In this document: in pieces, positions 12,742 to 14,580 of the stretch
Position numbering within the stretch: the first letter of the stretch is position 1
How the letters are laid out: every line of letters begins with the position of its first letter
Assembly (NCBI GenBank): GCA_017936985.1
Contig: JAGBEM010000222.1
Coordinates: forward strand, 1-14,580
Direction: 5' to 3'
Origin: Oscillospiraceae bacterium
GTDB taxonomy: Bacteria; Bacillota_A; Clostridia; Oscillospirales; Oscillospiraceae
DNA: 14,580 bases
The notes under the pieces: generated by a model
Told to the model about the DNA's origin: nothing
The model's input: only the letters and a program-made list of their open reading frames with translations
Databases searched by the model: none
Program-made: the position numbers and the translations under genes

Positions 12742-14002
12742 TGGGTTCCTCCTTTTCTGTCGTAGTTGGGGAAATATTCGCAAAAGCTCCTGCACTCTCC
12801 AGCGGGAGCATATTGCCATTGATGAGATAGAGGTCGCCGCCCAGTTCCGCCGGGATTCTGTCCAAATCCTCCAGCTCCCGGATGTCGTTTGCGGACATCC
12901 AGCCATTCTGCCTTGCGGTGGCATAGCCCTGCATTCTGGACTGGTAATCTCCCCGGAGCAGTCCTTCCACATTGAACTTGAAGAAATAGGATTTCTTTTC
13001 CTCCTCCGAAAGAAGGGTGCGGTAGAGCGCCTGCTCCCACCGGATGACCCAGGGGTCGAGGGTGTATTTCACAAATTCCAAGGACTGCTGTTCAATATTA
13101 GAAAAGCTCGACTTTTCAAGGTCACCCACCATGTGGGGCGGCACTCTGAAAATTCGAGCAATCTCATTGATCTGGAATTTCCTTGTCTCCAAAAACTGCG
13201 CTTCGTTCGGAGAGATGGAAATGGGCGTATATTTCATGCCCTCTTCCAGGACAGCGACCTTGTGGCTGTTAGAAGAACCACCAAAGGTGGAGTTCCAGGA
13301 ATCACGAACCCGGGCGGGGTCTTTCAGCGTTCCCGGATGCTCCAGCACACCGCTTGGTGCTGCTCCGTTGGCGTAGAACTTACTGCCGTACTCCTCCGCC
13401 GCAATTGCCAGACCGATGGCGTTTTTCGCCATGGCGATAGGGCTGTAGCCCACGAGGCCGTCAAATCCAAGACCAGGCACATGGAGTACATCCGAGGGTG
13501 CAAGGTTGACTACCCCACTTTCCATGGTTGGGGCATCGTCATTGGATTTTCTATACTTGTAGTACAGTCTGCCATTGCTATCCCGATCCACGGTCATACG
13601 GTCAGGCATCAGGGGATAGAGGGCTATGACTTCACCCTTGCCGTTTCGGATGATCTGTGCATAGGCGTTGCCCCAGAGGAGCAGATGGGTCATGAGGGTC
13701 TCTCGGAAGATGAAGGAACTCATCTCCGGATTCGGCTCATCATGCAGGAGCCGGTGCAAGCTGTGGCCAATTGCTTTTTCCTTACCGCCGGTATCGGTAT
13801 ACCGATACACATTCAGCGGCAGGCTTGCCACCGCCTCGGAAAGAATACGGACGCAGGAATAGACCGCCGTCATCTGCATGGAGGTTCGTTCATTCACTTG
13901 CTTGCCGGAAGCAGAGCCGCCCATGAAAAAGCTGTAGTTGCTTCCGGCGGTTCTGTTTTGGGGCTTGTCCCTGGAACGGAATAGCCCGGTGAAGATACTC
14001 AT
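12674..14002 (-). CDS. Portal protein, HK97 family
   Basis: This 442-residue protein forms the dodecameric ring for DNA entry and exit. Family hallmarks include SMQMTAVYSCVRILSEAVAS, LPLNVYRYTDTGGKEKA, HSLHRLLHDEPNPEMS, LLLWGNAYAQIIRNGKGEV, LYPLMPDRMTV, and IARIFRVPPHMVGD with SFSNIEQQSLEFVKYTLDPW. The last 30 residues are acidic then basic and lie in the overlap with the protease start, so they may be less constrained. I chose ATG 14002, with AAAGGAG about ten bases upstream. A GTG three codons earlier (14011) sits right against that site and is less likely. A terminator lies directly upstream and separates it from the toxin gene. Confidence 0.96.
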   Translation of the reverse strand: MSIFTGLFRSRDKPQNRTAGSNYSFFMGGSASGKQVNERTSMQMTAVYSCVRILSEAVASLPLNVYRYTDTGGKEKAIGHSLHRLLHDEPNPEMSSFIFRETLMTHLLLWGNAYAQIIRNGKGEVIALYPLMPDRMTVDRDSNGRLYYKYRKSNDDAPTMESGVVNLAPSDVLHVPGLGFDGLVGYSPIAMAKNAIGLAIAAEEYGSKFYANGAAPSGVLEHPGTLKDPARVRDSWNSTFGGSSNSHKVAVLEEGMKYTPISISPNEAQFLETRKFQINEIARIFRVPPHMVGDLEKSSFSNIEQQSLEFVKYTLDPWVIRWEQALYRTLLSEEEKKSYFFKFNVEGLLRGDYQSRMQGYATARQNGWMSANDIRELEDLDRIPAELGGDLYLINGNMLPLESAGAFANISPTTTEKEEPNEEQEVLGVEKSDRRRSSRTGS

Positions 14003-14029
14003 AGTCGTCACTCTCCTTTGAAAAGGGCA

Positions 14030-14062
14030 TAAGAAAAGCGCCTACCGTTTCCGATAGACGCT
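14030..14062 (-). terminator. Probable terminator between the toxin and the portal gene
   Basis: The minus strand carries a 10-bp stem (14062-14053 with 14046-14037, loop GGAAAC) followed by TTTTCTT. Two pairs are G-U in minus-strand RNA and would be C-A mismatches in plus-strand RNA, which supports minus orientation. The T-tract is short and interrupted, so it may stop only part of the transcripts. Confidence 0.7.
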
Positions 14063-14080
14063 CTCAAGAATGATTGGTGT

Positions 14081-14404
14081 TTACAGAAATTTCTTCATGA
14101 CACGCATATAATCGCGCTTCCCATTAAAAATCGCCATGACATAGGCTGTGTTCGCTTCTTTTTCATACAGATAGAAAAGAAGGTAATCCTTGTAGACAAG
14201 GAAACGATAACCGCTGCTTTTCAGAACTCGATCTCTGGGGATTGCACCAGACTCCGGGAACTGCTCCAGAATCCTGGCCTTTTCCTGAAGCTCTCTGACA
14301 AATCGAATGGCCAGATTCTTATCCTTTGACAGATCCGCAAGATAGACAGCGATGTCCCGGAGATCCGATTTGGCCGTATCCGTAAATACAACTTTACAAT
14401 TCAT
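14081..14404 (-). CDS. Type II toxin, RelE/ParE superfamily
   Basis: This 107-residue protein matches the RelE/ParE superfamily: MNCKVVFTDTAKSDLRDIAV at the start, a helix pair (KNLAIRFVRELQEKARILEQFP), then GYRFLVYKDYLLFYLYE and AYVMAIFNGKRDYMRVM strands. Members are ribosome-dependent mRNA nucleases or gyrase inhibitors. Which applies here cannot be told from the sequence. The ATG overlaps the antitoxin stop as ATGA, so the pair is translationally coupled, antitoxin first. A terminator follows 18 bases after the stop. Its place just ahead of the portal suggests a cargo (moron) cassette in the late region. Confidence 0.9.
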   Translation of the reverse strand: MNCKVVFTDTAKSDLRDIAVYLADLSKDKNLAIRFVRELQEKARILEQFPESGAIPRDRVLKSSGYRFLVYKDYLLFYLYEKEANTAYVMAIFNGKRDYMRVMKKFL

Positions 14405-14580
14405 ACATCCAGACTCTCCAATTCACCGAGGATGTCGGCGAAAGCATCATCCGCAGACTGCACTCTGCCAAGTTTGATGTCATCCATCGCCTGTGCCAGA
14501 TGGGAATACACACTCAGCTTTGCTTCCAGTTCGCTGATATAGTGAAGCTGATCCTGGAAATCCTCATGGCTAAGAAGAAC
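14401..14580 (-). CDS. Type II antitoxin, Phd/YefM family (N-terminus off the right edge)
   Basis: The frame is open from the right edge to TGA 14403-14401 and gives the last 59 residues, including VLLSHEDFQDQLHYISELEA, HLAQAMDDIKLGRVQSADDA and FADILGELESLDV. This fits the C-terminal half of Phd/YefM antitoxins: the VLLS-EDF strand-helix junction, then the toxin-binding helices. The DNA-binding N-terminus lies outside the window. It overlaps the toxin start by four bases. The full protein should neutralise the toxin and repress the pair's promoter, by analogy with the family. Confidence 0.85.
   Translation of the reverse strand, partial: VLLSHEDFQDQLHYISELEAKLSVYSHLAQAMDDIKLGRVQSADDAFADILGELESLDV

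Noticed and set aside
12742..12972. N-terminal extension of the prohead protease
   Set aside because: The extra 77 residues are an out-of-frame reading of the portal gene. AAAAGGAGG before ATG 12741 marks the real start. The same reasoning excludes upstream extensions of the holin, hub and gp10-like genes.
1..14580. CRISPR array, tRNA, rRNA or insertion sequence
   Set aside because: I saw no spaced direct repeats, cloverleaf-like genes or transposase reading frames. The regular repeats present are inside coding frames of the fibre and tape measure.

Overview
The window is the late (structural and lysis) region of a tailed-phage genome, almost certainly a prophage of a long-tailed, non-contractile (siphovirus) type with an HK97-style head. 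Every supported gene lies on the minus strand, so transcription runs from right to left. The host is most likely a gut Clostridia member such as Oscillospiraceae or Lachnospiraceae. This rests on the moderate GC content, strong AGGAGG ribosome sites, a phi13-type tail protein, a Phage_holin_4-type holin, an InlB-type repeat protein and a sigma-like HTH/zinc protein that I remember from clostridial elements. The species cannot be told from the sequence.

Layout in transcription order. (1) 14580-14081: a Phd/YefM-type antitoxin (cut by the right edge) and a RelE/ParE-type toxin, closed by a terminator at 14030-14062. (2) 14002-10795: HK97-type portal, ClpP-like prohead protease and major capsid protein. 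(3) 10778-9364: four to five-gene neck module with a head-tail connector, a head closure/adaptor, an HK97 gp10-like protein and a tail completion protein. (4) 9360-8190: major tail protein, then the tail assembly chaperone pair G and GT. The GT form is made by a -1 ribosomal frameshift at an A-AAA-AAC heptamer (8399-8393), followed by a perfect 12-bp stem-loop. (5) 8171-3864: tape measure with six 44-residue repeats, distal tail protein (Dit) and a Tal/gp27-like hub protein. (6) 3867-1825: two fibre or receptor-binding proteins, one with an exact 10-residue repeat and one with InlB-type B-repeats. (7) 1805-439: holin and a LysM amidase endolysin, then a strong terminator at 387-414. (8) 306-1: an HTH/zinc-ribbon protein cut by the left edge, possibly the start of the recombination or lysogeny module.

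The genes are packed with 4-nt overlaps (ATGA, GTGA, TTGA) or very short gaps, as expected of one late operon: head, neck, tail tube, baseplate, fibres, lysis. The most informative non-ORF feature is the frameshift cassette, which adds a 67-residue tail-chaperone extension to the 123 zero-frame residues read before the slip. The other points worth attention are the toxin-antitoxin cassette with its own terminator just upstream of the portal, and the regular repeats in the tape measure and fibre. I saw no defence system, diversity-generating retroelement, CRISPR array, tRNA or insertion sequence. The terminase, replication, lysogeny and integrase genes must lie outside the window.
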